This document shows positions 22,101 through 34,199 of a stretch of DNA of 64,000 nt, piece after piece; within the stretch, counting starts at the first letter, position 1, and each line of letters starts with the position of its first letter. This stretch comes from Telmatactis stephensoni (Eukaryota; Cnidaria; Anthozoa; Actiniaria; Isophelliidae): NCBI GenBank assembly GCA_029948255.1, contig JALIZF010001637.1:248001-312000 (forward strand). The letters are read 5' to 3'. The notes beneath the pieces are model-generated. The model was not told the DNA's origin, did no database searches, and saw nothing but the letters and a program-made list of their open reading frames with translations. The position numbers and the translations under genes are program-made.

Positions 22101-23515
22101 GTCCGAGAAAATATCCTGTCCCTAAAACAGTATTTACTTATGCCGAGTGCATTCTTTAAGGAAACCGAGAAAGCAGTGCTACAGAGTTTCAAGGGTGATA
22201 AGAGGGCCATGGATCATTTTCATCAGCACATTCAGCAACCAATGTTAAAAGAAGGGCTTGCAGTTTTGAACCATCATGCAGCAGGATGGTTAACATTCCC
22301 AAAGTTTTTTTGTATAGGTGCCGATACAAAGTTTAGGATTCCCTTTTGGCGAGCAGTTTTAAGAGTGCTGGGAATCTTTGATATTCCTTTAGCCTTTTCC
22401 AGAGATTCATATCCCTCAACTGGTTATGACATTGACTCTGAGGAGATGTGTACCATTTATGATAACCTTGTTGAAATGGCCATGGAACTGAAGTCTGTTG
22501 AACTTCTTCTTGTATACTGTGTGAACAATGACTTCCTGGATAAGAATGATTATGTAATGCAAAGTCCAAATGCTGCCTGGTTTGTTGAGTTTGAAATGCT
22601 AACACTTGTAGCAGCAAATTCTGATGATCTCAGAAAATGGTCAGACAGGTGGAATCTTATGGAGAGCTCACTACAAAAAGAGATTAAAAAGATTGCTTTA
22701 AGTTCACAACCATGTCTCATCAATAAGAATCAAGAGCCCTTTCTATTTGAATGGTATGCAAAACATCTCTTTGCCCTACCAGTCAACAATGTCATTGCTT
22801 AAAGACAGTTTAGCATTTCTAACTTGTACTTCAAGCCTAACATGTCTGCACTGAGCAAACAGGCAACTCTCTGTTTTGTTGAGAATGTTATTCACAACAG
22901 AACAGCAATGCAAGCAATGCAAGATGAATGCAAGTCATCAAAACTAAGAATTACCGAAAAAGTAAGATCCCATGTAAGGAGGGAAATGAAGGATTATAGT
23001 AGCAGGATAACACCTGAGCTCATGGAGGAAGCAAGTGTTAACATGAAAGCCTTACGTAAAAAGGAAGAAGACAACATACCTTTAACAGCTGAGTGCTTGT
23101 ACCCAGCCAAATTTTTCAAGCAAAAAAAAACAGAGAAGACAACAGAGATGACGTATCATTATTACAGAATGAGGGACGGGTACATGAATTGCAATGGATA
23201 TCATCAACAAAAAGGGACATAGCCACAGGAATTGACAAAATACGGAGTTTCAAGCCTATTCTCTACAATGATGTGTGGACTCTGGAAGAAATTCCTCCTC
23301 TGAAACTTCTAGCAGCTCAAGTAGTAAGAAACATTGGTGAAGAAATACCATTGAACAACATGGCTGTACCCAGAGAGTGCCAGGTTCTGGTACAGTTCTT
23401 ACCACAGATTTTTAAGAGCTTAGGCAAGAGGAATCATTCAATGCCTCCATCACAAAGGCTGTTGCCAACATGGATGCTTTCTCCTATTGAAATAGAGTCC
23501 AGTCATGAACAGTGA

Positions 23516-24414
23516 GAATGTGTCATGACCAGTTGGGGAATATATGAAACTCTGGAGAGGGTTAAGATATGTTAAAGATGTCAAACACTCTCAAAACTGG
23601 TTTTCAAAAACAGAGCTATTTTTAGGCCAAGTAAAAAAAAACAAATGTTTATCGTCCGGATTTCTTAAAAAAAGAATATGGGTGGGCGTTTTTTCCCCCT
23701 ATTTTCTGACCTTTTTATATATAGTTTTATAGCAAATTTTCTTTGTACCAAATGGAGGGGAACTGGGTTCGTTCCGATTTTTGTTCTAGCTTGCTCAGTA
23801 AAGTTGTTTTTATATTCCATACTGAACAGTCTTTGATGATGCAGGGTTAAGTCCAACTACTCTATAAAATTAATATTAAGATGGTTCCAACAGTCATCTG
23901 TATAAAGATCCTTTTACACAAAGCAATGTTTCTATTAAGCAAAGTACTTAATTCCCTGATATTAAAGGCTGCATGCTCGTGTGGATGCCAGCTTTGTAAT
24001 ATATTTTACTTGAAAGATAACTAAATTACTTGTGTGACAGATGATCTAATGCATGTGTCCAAGAAACTTTACAAAAGAAAATTTGCTAGTGTACAATTCA
24101 ATTAGGGCCTAATAACACTGTAATAGATTCATTAATTAGATTTTAAATATCAATTTTTTCCTGTATTTTTATTATATTCTAAAATATATTATTTTTTTTG
24201 TAAATGATGGATGCTATTCTAATGTAAATACTCAATTTCAATAATAAAAATGTATATTCACAAATTTGATTGCTTTTCAACATTTCATTCAGAAGCAATG
24301 ATTTTTCTTCAAATTTTCCCGCCAAAGACGCGCACGCGCATTCTTTTTTTCGCGCTTTTTTGTGTTTGTGAGGAAGGTCCAAACCGGAACGTGACTACAA
24401 GCTAAAGCTGCACT
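23516..24414. other. AT-rich non-coding stretch
   Basis: No gene recognised between the hAT-like transposase and the small gene downstream; runs of A/T and a short GC-rich patch (CGCGCACGCGCATT) near 24330, probably promoter-proximal to the small gene. Confidence 0.4.
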
Positions 24415-24910
24415 ATGTCGGGAAATTTGTACTACTGGTAAGCAAAAACAAATTTGAATTATGATATAAATAGCGAGAAATGAATATCTTTGTCTTAACG
24501 ACTGAATTATTTAAGTTAGAATATTATTAGCGACTCGCTTACAGTAGTTAATAGTGTCCTAGCGATTTCTAAATTGAAATATTACAGTAAAAGGCTTATG
24601 AAAGATCTAGTTTGATATGACTTTTATAATACTAGCATACCAAAGCGCGAGTGGCTGTTAAGAAAGGAGAAATTACAAGTATGCCGAGGGGTGGTATTCG
24701 ACGACAATGAAAGGTAATTTTTGATCAAGATGAGTATTGAAAGCTCTGGTGTTCATGCAATGTTTACGCGGCTAAGCTTAACTCATATTGTCCATCATTT
24801 CTTAGTTGAGAATGTTTTCTTAAAGGACCAAAGAAGAAGAGGAAAAAGAACAAAGAAAAGCTCTAGAGAGGCGCAAAGAGTTAAGACAAAGGCTCCAAGA
24901 AGAGCATTGA
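24415..24910 (+). CDS. Tiny three-exon gene, 61-aa basic/acidic helical protein
   Basis: Exons 24415-24437, 24636-24713 and 24826-24910 join with GT-AG signals (TG|GTAAGC, AG|GTAATT) into one open frame. The protein begins MSGNLYYCIPKREWLL, has LQVCRGVVFDD in the middle and ends in a highly charged helix (KEEEEKEQRKALERRKELRQ). No family recognised. Same orientation as the hAT-like transposase and inside its putative inverted ends, so it may be an accessory gene. The charged tail could form a coiled coil. Gene reality rests on three consistent splice junctions only. Confidence 0.48.
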
Positions 24911-25545
24911 CGAAAAAAAATTAAAAAGAAATCACCGTTCTAAACGTAAACGGAACGCAGTTACATGGCCAAATGCCTTTTAACCTTTTAATGGATGTTT
25001 CGAAGATTAGTATTATTAAATTAAACGGAGGTTTTCTTGTAGAAATCTTTTATTTAATATGTGATCACTGCATGTATTGATGATCTTTAATTTTTCGATA
25101 CAGTTTCTTGTTTGAACAATTTTGTCTCGTCATCTTTGGCAGACTCGCTACCGAAAAAGAACAAACCTCATGCACATATGCATCGTGCGCTTGAAGATCT
25201 GACTCAATCTATTTGCTAATAACTTGTGAATGAGTATTCAAATCTTTTTCTTAAGTGAAATACCCATTTTTCTACGATATTTAGAAAAAAACTGTCATTT
25301 TCATTTTGAAAAATCAAATGCTTCCTCGGGACGAATTGGGACAAAAAGAGTTATATTTCAAAAATATTTCGATAATCTGTTGAATTTTTAAAAACTAAAA
25401 TGACAAAATTGTTAAAATGTACATCTTACCTCTTCTTGCTGATGTTGTTATCCTTTTGAAAGCGTAGATTTTTAGTTATTAGCGTCCAAACTTCCATCCA
25501 AAATGGCTGCCCTCCAAATGAAAATATTCAGAAATCCTTCACTCG
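24911..25545. other. AT-rich stretch before the right end of the hAT-like element
   Basis: No gene recognised. The sequence from about 25500 resembles an upstream region (AAAATGGCTGCCCTCC) but no open frame with support follows. Confidence 0.4.
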
Positions 25546-25955
25546 CACAAGGGGGTCATGTGATGGGAAATGACGTCATAGATCAAGGGATTATTAGCGG
25601 CCGTGAACCACAAACTTGGGAACTTGGAAACAAACTTAAGAGTGAATCTCCAGAACAATCGAGGAAAATGTACATTTTGCGGCAAAAAATCAAAAAATCG
25701 GATTCGCTCATATTTAAAAGTTAGATAGGCTAGGGTGTTACAAGAATCGCCGTGTAGTTAGTTTCAGCAAATATCGTTGCATTTTCGAGAAAAACGGAAA
25801 AATCTCATTTCTGTCGAAAATTGTCTCTGAACCCCACAAATTGTGACTCACGTTTGGTGCCCTCGCATCACAATATCCGGAGCTCAATCGTTCTATAATT
25901 CCTACCACGCATAATACGACCTCTAATCTGTCGTACTGTGTGATTATCTGGATAA

Positions 25956-27347
25956 TTATATCCATTTTGAAATCACTAACAAATCCTGCAATCTGATTGG
26001 TTAAAAAGTGTGCGATTTATTCACGAATCGCATCTTTTTTGCTCTAAATCGCATCAATTTGAGCCATTAATCGCACCAATTTGAACAACCAATGAGATAG
26101 CAGGAAACATACATTCTGACCAATCAGAACACTGAAAAAAATAAAGCCAATTAAAAGTATGACTAAAAATTTGAGGGGATTTTCTGGGGAAAGACAGGTG
26201 AAAGGCAAAACTTTTACAAGAAAATGGACAAAATTGAAAACTTACAGTTTCCAGTTGACGACAAAATTCTCCTCAGAGCTATACGAATAACTGTTGAGAA
26301 TCATTGTCCTTCTAATCATTCGACATTGGAAATGTCAAGCTATGTACAAACATATCATCAACAATCCAAGTACCGAGTCCATTGAAGTTCCTGCTTTTCA
26401 AGAACAAAATAATGGTTTGCTTTCCAGTGACACAAGCCAGGATATCTCACAACGTAAATTTGTAGCTAGCAACAAAAATACAAGCTGTTGAACTAAACAG
26501 TTCCTTGCTATTTACAACAAGACAAGAATCCTGTCGTCTTGAAATGGACATCAACAACATCGTTGACTGACACATGGCGCCCACAAATCTCGACAAAAGA
26601 CTGTAAAATTTCATTTTTATCCATTTTCTTGTAAATCACTTCAGATAATTCGTTCTCTAAACAGAATGAGGAAAATATCATGTAGTAAAATTAATTAAGA
26701 CCATATTTCAGCATGCTTGAGGACGGCCAAAGAGCTGACATCGAAGATACATGCAAAAAGACGTTTCTTGTCAAAATTACATTTCTCAAAGCACGTTTTA
26801 TGCTAGTTCATGACTAAGATGAATGCCATATATTCCAGCAAAGAGAAATATTATCCAAGTAGGTGTCATCCAAGCTTCAATGCTGGTTTAGTATCCTGTC
26901 CAATTCTGACAACAAAATTTTGTGTTTCGGTGATCAAGGAATGGCGCCAAAGTGAGCCACCGGCCAACCTGTTGCACAATAAACTTCTTTGCCAACAAAC
27001 AGCAGAAAGAACCAATGAAGAAGACGAGACGAGCATTTATCATCGACTCTGAAGGCCCACTCAACTGCAAAATCAGTTTTAGACTGATATTATAACTATG
27101 GACTAGCTGTCGTGAGCAGCATGCATTCAGTAAAGACAGTAATTTTGACGTGACGTAGATTATGTGATGGTCACGTGAGCAAGGTTATAAATATTTGTGT
27201 AGTTTCACTTCCGGTTATAGCAACGAATTATTTTATAACGATGTACAAACACTTGAAAACCATCTAATAAATATACCTGTCATTTCATTATCAAGTTATC
27301 ACTATGTATTGCAAGTATTATTACTGTAGATTTCAAAATGGATATAA
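25956..27347. mobile_element. Non-autonomous element with 17-19-bp perfect inverted repeats (1.39 kb)
   Basis: Ends TTATATCCATTTTGAAATC (25956-25974) and its exact reverse complement (27329-27347); AATT on both sides of the ATATCC core could be a 4-bp duplication. Inside are only fragments of coding-like sequence (a 54-codon frame from 26224, and 26810-27052). Superfamily unknown. Confidence 0.5.
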
Positions 27348-27351
27348 TTAA

Positions 27352-27500
27352 GTGGTAATTGAACTTCGTGTCGTGCAATTTTGGTCTGAAATCATACTTG
27401 TGATTAACAAATTGCACTCCCGCTACGCGGTCGTGCAATTTTGTAATCACTCGTATGATTTCAGACCAAATTGCACTCCACTCAGTTCAATTACCATTAT
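27352..27500. repeat. Foldback element (about 150 bp)
   Basis: Two arms of about 65 bp form a near-perfect hairpin: GGTAATTGAACT ... GTGCAATTTTGGTCTGAAAT ... ATTGCACTCC on one side and the inverse (ATTTCAGACCAAATTGCAC ... GTTCAATTACC) on the other, around a loop CGCTACGCGGTCG. It adjoins the previous element. Confidence 0.7.
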
Positions 27501-28170
27501 TAATAACTCAAGATTTTGCGTGACAGCAAGATTGTTTTGTAGACATATAGTTTCAGTCGACAGAAAGTATGTCCCGATAAAAAAATTATTTCGCCATGTG
27601 GTAGTGCTGCAAATTCCTTGAAACAAATATTATTGAGAACTGGAATAATATACTCTAAAATGGTGAAGAGATTTTGCTGGGCAAATAACTATGTGTAACG
27701 GTATCGTGTTTTGAAAACCGTTGAAAATTGTATTATTCTGACCTCTAGGGTCAGCACTTTATACGCACTTTTTTGCAATAATTCTGTACTTCTATTCCTT
27801 TGAATGGTTTATATTAGCCATTAGAATGTCTAATAAGTCTTTCACAAAAGAAAGTAATAATCTTACCTAATTTGAAGCGAAATTTCGATTGTTAATGGTT
27901 TGGTCAGCAAATTCATCATTTTCCAAAACAAACTATAAACTGTCAACACAGGAATTCCTCCACGACCAGAAACCAAGAGTCGATGGCTTTCATTGAAGCA
28001 AATAAGAAGTCTCCATTTTAGCCAGCTTGAGGTACAGTTTAAAGCTGATTTGAGCTCCAAGCGAGGAGTACTTTTCGGACCCACGACTATCACACCATCA
28101 TTGAAAGATCAAAGGCATTTATGCTAATTACTCTGCTTGTCAATCATTATTTTGTTTACCTAAGTTCTAA

Positions 28171-28715
28171 GTTTATTTTTAGAACAAGCAAAAACTGTAA
28201 CAAATACAGCAATAGGTACTGTACTGTGCTGTATATACAAAGGACTACTGTAAAATTATTGACGATAGATTTGTTATAATTAATGAGGCTAAAGTCCATA
28301 AAAACTACATGTAATCAGGTAATGTTGCGAGTTGGAAATAATAATCAGGAAAGCATAACCAGTAGGCACGCCCTAATATAACTTTCGGCAGACCGAATGT
28401 GACGTGTTGCCCCATATTTGAGCTCTTCTTAAAATTCGTTTCCAACGCTGTTAAGCGTGCGCTGATACAAAATGCATTGCAAATATTTTAAAAATTTCAA
28501 CGCGTAGTGCAGTCGCGGGCGGTCTAAAAACAACCCAAATGTTGGGCAACCACATCACGTGATGCACGTCTCTCAGTCTTTTGGTTATGCTCTCCTTGGT
28601 CTAATGTATATCGCTACTAGTTTGCATAAATGTAACTGAAAATTTTTTTTACTGTTGCGCACTTTTATCTTCACAATCAACTGAATTGTTCTTTTAGAGA
28701 AAGTGAGAAAAAGGG
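28171..28715. other. Non-coding stretch inside the long-inverted-repeat element
   Basis: No gene seen. CACATCACGTGATGCAC with downstream TCTTTTGGTTATGCTCTCC at about 28550 has a near copy at about 31494-31540, so an internal short repeat is present in both this spacer and an intron. Confidence 0.4.
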
Positions 28716-28719
28716 CGTC

Positions 28720-29300
28720 TATAAATATATTTACCTTTATCTTGACCACATACTCTTCTTCTATTGTGAAAAGGAAGAGCATAACTTCTGTATCTTAATA
28801 ATGTACTGTTTTTGTAGAGAAATGGTGTAGTACCTGCATCTTGACAATGAAGGTCGTGGTAACTGTATCTTGACAACTTGCTGTTCTTCTAGCTATAGAA
28901 GAGGGCTTGACCACTACCTTGACAACGTAGTGTTCTTATTCGAAGTGCGCGACAACTGTACCTTGACAGCGTACTGTTCTTAAAGAGAAAGGGCGTGACA
29001 ACTGTACCTTGACAATGTACTGTTCTTAAAGAGAAAGGGCGTGACAACTGTATCTTGACAACGTACTGTTCTTAAGAGAAAGGGCGTGACGACGTACTGT
29101 TCTTAAAGAAAAAGGGCGTGACACCTGTACCTTGACAAGGTGGTGTTCTTAAAGAGAAAGGGCGTAGCAACTGTTCCTTGACAACATGCTGTTCTTAAAG
29201 AGAAAGGGTGTGGCAACTGTTCCTTAACAACGTACTGTTCTTAAAGAGAAAGGGCGTGACACCTGTACCTTGACAACGTACTGTTCTTGTATTTTTGTAG
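28720..29300. repeat. Minisatellite, period about 46 bp, roughly 10 units
   Basis: Units read GTACTGTTCTTAAAGAGAAA then GGGCGTGACAACTGTACC then TTGACAAC, most regular between 28960 and 29290 and decayed toward 28720. It lies just downstream of the transposase stop at 29370. Confidence 0.85.
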
Positions 29301-29369
29301 AGAAAAAGCTTAACTCATTTATCTCATTATTTCATGTGTTATTTCAATATGCGCCCTTTCATTCCCAAC

Positions 29370-32300
29370 CTAAATTTGGCAGTTGCATAATTTCACGAAA
29401 TTTGTAATTAGTTCTAGGTACGTTTTTTTTCTTTTGGTTTTTATTTCTGATGTATCCAGCTCAAAATGGCTGCATATAACCTGTAACATCTGTATGGAAA
29501 ACTTTGTGAGCTTTGCAGTTGAAACTAGCTCGCAGATATTATATGTGTCATACGTAATTGGGTGCGTCACGCCCATTTCGCTCATAACTTCGTCATGCAT
29601 TTCTTGAATGGCTGCTTCTTCTTCGGCGCAATCATCTATGTCATCAGTTTGGCTGCTGGACGGGGTCTTCTTTGCTGATTGTCTGGAAAAGAAGCCCCTA
29701 ATTTGAAGAGGTGTAAGATAGTCCTCTGCTTGAAATATAAATGAACCATCCATGTTCCGTGCCCGTCTCATTGCTCTTGACACTTCATTTGGGTCTGCCT
29801 TTCTCCCTGTTTGCTCGCCAACCAAGAATAAATCCATGAGATATTTCTTTTGGTTTTCAGTTAGTCGTCTTCTTCGCACAGCCTTATGTTTTAACGCCCA
29901 TCCAATTGGTAAAGCAGAAAATCGCATATCAGGGTCATCTGGTGATGGGGATACTACTTCCATTTCTTTGCCTGGATGATCAATATCTGTTGCAGCATAT
30001 TCAAGTTTTGAGGCATATTGTATCATGGCTTTATCAAACAAGGTTTCTCGTTCAAGAACGTACTTGTGTTTGCCAGCATCTAAGTGATTCTGAAGAGAAG
30101 AATATCTTCGAAATGTTGATACACATCCTTCCTCAGGACAAGAAAAAAGAGTATCGTCCATGCTTTCACTGCTGGTATCAGTTGACGTCTCAGGATCCAT
30201 CTCGCACGGAACCTCTTGCCTTCCTTTTTTCCTTGTTGCCATGTTTGTGAATGTTGGGTTGATTTCCGTAGCGGCTTCGATTACAACCAGCGATGGTACT
30301 GGTGGGAACTTCGACAATTCAGCATCATCCAGCTGTACAAGCTTACCTGGACCTATTTGGTAGGCTCTCCACACCTTGAATCCCTCTTTCATGCACTGAA
30401 TATTATTCAAAAAGCTGATACCTTCCCATTTGAAAGCAGCAATCTTGGGATTAGAAAGTGGTTTACAAAGCATCACTCGTACACCTGGTAAACCACCATG
30501 CGACTCCATTGCAGATTTCATCTGTCTTGCATTCTCTATATCATGGCCAGAATTGAGAAATATTCTCATATGATTCTTTATTGTGGCTGCCTTACGATCG
30601 CATGCTCCTTTGCCACCTTGGGGATCAGAAAAGTCCATCCTAATATTTAGCTTGAACAACTCACCAAGCTGTTGGACACCAAGCAATGCTGACGAGCTGT
30701 GATAACAGCCGGCGTTATCCTGCCTGAAGGTGATGCTTTCAAGTCTTGGCAAAACTCCCTGAACTTGTCCAACAACATCTTTCATGATAGCCAAAACAGT
30801 TGCGCTGTCTTGAGTACAGGTCTCAAATACATGCACCAATGTAAGGGACTGCAGCTCGTTTTCCTCTTTTCTCATCACAACACTAATGTGCCACGAAATC
30901 CCTCGTTTGCCAAACCAGTTGGCTTGGCTTTCCCGATACTTCCTTGGTAGGTACTTCATCGCCCAGTCTGAAACTACAAGAACAGATTTTTCATCAAGGT
31001 TATCAAGGATGTTCAGGCGTGCCTCATCTTGATTGATTGAGCGCAACAAGTGCGCTTTCCATGCCTCGATGTTCTTCTTTGATTGATTGACGACGTACTC
31101 CAGATCATTCTTTTCGGCGTCTGGGATTTCCAGTTCTTTCAAATTTCTTTCAATAGTATGGATAGTTTCCTGAACTAAACAACATCTGTCACACTTTAAA
31201 TCATGATTATGACTGCATACACCGGCGAAGTCGCCATCCAAACCATCACTCAGAGCATATACTCTACAATGATCGGGGATCCTTGAGCTTGATGAAACAT
31301 GCACCTAAAAGAAACAAAAGAATGATCTGAATAGGTATTCAGGAGAGAATAACCAGGAGATTGAGACTCCGCAAGCTCCCTATCAAATGAATTCAGCTTG
31401 CGCTGAAAGCAAATACGCGGGCAATATTGGGGAAAAAATTAGTCCACAAGTGGCTGGTGATATAAAGGCATCGCAATTGCGGGGAGTCTGTCACATCACG
31501 TGATGCACTTTTTTGGTCTCTTGGTTAAGCTCTTCTGGATCCACTAAATACCCTAAAAGTTGACGAACATGCTTACTTTGTAATCGCCTTTCAGATAACG
31601 CTTGGCTTCTTTTAGTTTTCGGGAAAGGTCTTTGGACCATGACATGCCATTTGGGAGGTGGTCACTAATCTTGTCGACAACATCTGCTAGGTCATCAAAG
31701 GCCTTCGATCCCTCAGAGGAAACAGTCTAATCCTTGTAGCGATTTTCGGGTGGACGCACTGCATACGTTGAGAATTCTACAAAGAGTGCTTCGACTCATT
31801 GGTACAAAACTAGTTTCTAAGCAATAGCTTTTGTACTGTCGCACGATTTGTTCAGGAATTGAATTACGAATGATATTTGGAACCTTGATTTCTGTCCTTG
31901 ATGAGAGTTTTAGGGTCCTTTCACCAAATGGCAAATCTTGGATTATTCGTGAACTTGTTATAAATGACAAAAAATGATCTAGCTTTTGTGGCGAGACGTA
32001 CATTCTGGCTTGCTTCTGCTGTGGAACCACAGAGCCTCTGCCATGAAGTATAGCATGTCGCCTGGCGATATCATATCTGTACCTGGACAACCCAGGGATC
32101 CACCTTTGAAGCACTGCATGGCTTACTTTATCTGCTAAAATAGATAAAATCTGTCGACGAGTCATCCAGTGGCTAGCGTTTTCGTAACACTCCACTATAG
32201 CTTCTAATAATACATTATCTACATTACTTTCTTCTTTTTCTTTTTCGCTGTCAGACTGGATGGAGGCAAGCAGCTTATTCGCATTTTCTGGAGCTATTTC

Positions 32301-33970
32301 TTCCAGAGCCGCAAAGACGACTTGCATAGCTTTTCTCTTGTAATGTCTTTTAGTTCTATCAGAGACTTTATCCCACGGGGTAATAAGTGAACTTACGTAT
32401 GGGACTGATGTCCCTTGAGTACAGAAACTGATTAAGTTTTTCTCTAGGTGTGAGAATTTCATCCTGCGTCGAAATGGAAACGTTTGGACCAGGATAGACA
32501 GTTGAAGGTGTATAGGCAGTCGAGGGAGAGAATGCTGTTGAAAGGCATGTAGAACTACTTCCAAGTGTTATAGGTCCTTGGATCGGTTTTACTGGTGTCT
32601 TGAATGTTACTTCATCGTCATCATCAACCTAATTAATTTTTAATCAGTATGTTTTAGTTTATTTCTTTAATGCGGCCAAAGCGGTAAGTGCGGTACATTT
32701 TTGCGCTGATTGATAAGCTAAAAGTAAAAACACAAGAGACCATAGAGACCATCATACGGGCATCATGCTAAGAGAAAGAAACGAGTATTGATGTACATGT
32801 CTGCGCTTAAGGCTATTTTAGCAACAAGAAGTTGACGCCATCGCGCGCACAAATAGTAAAATATAGAGGCCGGAGAATAATCGGTTTGTATTCGCGCGCG
32901 TGAAAATCAAATTCCATTGTTGAGAGCCTTGCGCACGTTATATATGGCTTCAACTTCCTCTTACTTTAAATAGCAGGCCCCAGGCCCATCGCGTAGAATT
33001 CAACCCGCAAGTTTTGCTCTCTTAGTATTATGGTCTTTTTGAGTGAGCCCAGCTTTACCTTTCATGCTTTAACTTTAACCAGACCAGTAATGAGGTTTGA
33101 AATCGAGAGGTGTGACCTATACAACGATACTGCCGGGACTGACCACCTCTCATAAAGTGACCACCTCCTATAAACAAACCCCATTGCGAAGTTCCACAAT
33201 CATTGTTCTAAGATATTCTTGCATGCTTAATTTGACAGAATATTTCAGTATACCAATTTGTAGTTGCGCAAAACTTGTATGAAATGATAATTTTAAAATT
33301 AATAAATTAGAGTTCCCCGTGCTGGCCTACGTTGGTTTGGTAAAAGAACAATAATACTGACATACCAATGAAGTCCTTTCTAGATTCTCAGCTAATACAT
33401 TTACATCATGATCATCATTGGCTTGCAATGTCGTTTGTCCTTCTAAAGATTCTTTTAAAACATCTCTGCATTTCCTGCAAACTCCTAATAGAAAAATGAA
33501 TTGATACTCTTAGTGGTCACTCCGCAGTTGATACAATTAGGAAGTGAGGTTTTCTTACCTGAACCAACTGGAACAAATATACCAGTTTTACGTAATATTA
33601 TTTCAGATTCAGTTTTACCAATCCCTCTCTCCCCTTTAGGCCAAGTTCCTTTCTTTTTGCCATGGTTAGAAAGTAAAGGTGGAACTCTGCATCTCGTGCT
33701 CACCTTTCTCCAGCCCAATCCAAGTTTAGACCGATGCAGAGGGCATATGGTCATTGTATCTACGTTGTTTGGCTTTGCGAAAATCCCAGCACGGCACAAA
33801 ACCAAATCTACTTCATCATTCGGACCGGTGAAAGACAAAAACGTCTTGTGACTTGAGACATCTTTGTGACATGAAATAAGGGGAAGGATATTTGTATTTC
33901 TCTTCCGATCTTTAGGATCATAACCGCAAACTCCACCAACTATAGACTTCAACGAACAACACACCTCCAT
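29370..33970 (-). pseudogene. DDE-like transposase of an unnamed family (SDWAMKYLP type) with C2H2 finger
   Basis: Minus-strand exons are 33970-33559, 33484-33366, 32628-31577 and 31304-29370. Exon 1 is Cys/His-rich ([23 protein letters not shown]). Exon 3 has two frame changes (about 32390 and 31720), so the copy is broken. Exon 4 (644 codons) opens in CSHNHDLKCDRC and has the likely catalytic region: SDWAMKYLPRKYRESQ...WFGKRGISWH, RQDNAGCYHSS and DFSDPQGGKGACDRKAA, three well-spaced acidic motifs fitting an RNase H-fold DDE enzyme. A C2H2 zinc finger follows (CPEEGCVSTFRRYSSLQNH). I recognise the motif set as widespread in cnidarian and other metazoan genomes but know no superfamily name. 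Catalytic assignment is inference. Confidence 0.7.
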
Positions 33971-34199
33971 CTTAGTTTGCAAGCTGTTGATAACTGTCTA
34001 GAAGGTACTTTAGACTATAAGTTTAATTAGTGCAAACAATTGTATCGATACATAACTTTTTCAGTCTCTGTTAAAGAACGTCTTCTTCCATAGAAATATA
34101 ACTGTATTTTTTAATTTAATTCTACTTTTCTTTATTACTTATTGAAATTCACAGTTGCGGCTATTTAAAGAATCGTATTTATAACAATTTTTCGCTTCT

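Larger units (their letters stand above)
9180..23515 (+). pseudogene. hAT-like transposase, exons split by nested elements and broken by one stop and one frameshift
   Basis: Exons are 9180-10271, 21091-21480 and 22101-23515, all joined in phase 0 with GTAATA, GTAAAA and CAG-type signals. Exon 1 starts with a basic leader (MGRRKRKRR) and a coiled coil (about residues 40-110), then an RNase H-like region: D in LWGDDSNKG, D in LICDNAKTQTG, and GCYPHVLNI, a C-x2-H motif typical of hAT and related enzymes. Exon 2 has QQWVETRWTYF, like the TRW segment of hAT transposases. The assignment is by these motifs; it may be a separate clade. Exon 3 has an in-frame TAA at 22800-22802 and a frame change at the A9 run 23122-23130, so this copy is inactive. 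Confidence 0.55.
8941..25620 (+). mobile_element. Degraded hAT-like DNA transposon bloated by nested insertions
   Basis: Sequences near both ends are inverted copies: CTTTGTGGTTCACGGCCGC at 8965-8983 pairs with GCGGCCGTGAACCACAAA at 25597-25614, and CCTTGATC followed by ATGACGTCA at about 9002-9019 pairs with 25570-25587. Exact ends and target duplication were not resolved, so limits are approximate. Inside, a plus-strand transposase gene (9180-23515) and a tiny three-exon gene (24415-24910) have matching orientation. Roughly 10.5 kb of the interior (10.42-20.94 kb) is younger nested elements sitting in the first intron. Confidence 0.5.
25681..28170 (+). repeat. Left long inverted repeat, split by two nested insertions
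   Basis: Outer part 25681-25955, inner part 27503-28170; the missing junction GGATAAT/AACTCAAG is uninterrupted in the right arm near 34860-34880, so everything from 25956 to about 27502 was inserted later. Confidence 0.78.

Noticed and set aside
28720..29300. Possible CRISPR array (about 46-bp units)
   Set aside because: Units are head-to-tail without distinct unique spacers, and the setting is eukaryotic; this is a minisatellite.
29383..30950. Plus-strand frames opposite the SDWAMK-type transposase
   Set aside because: Antisense shadows; no motif or splice support.
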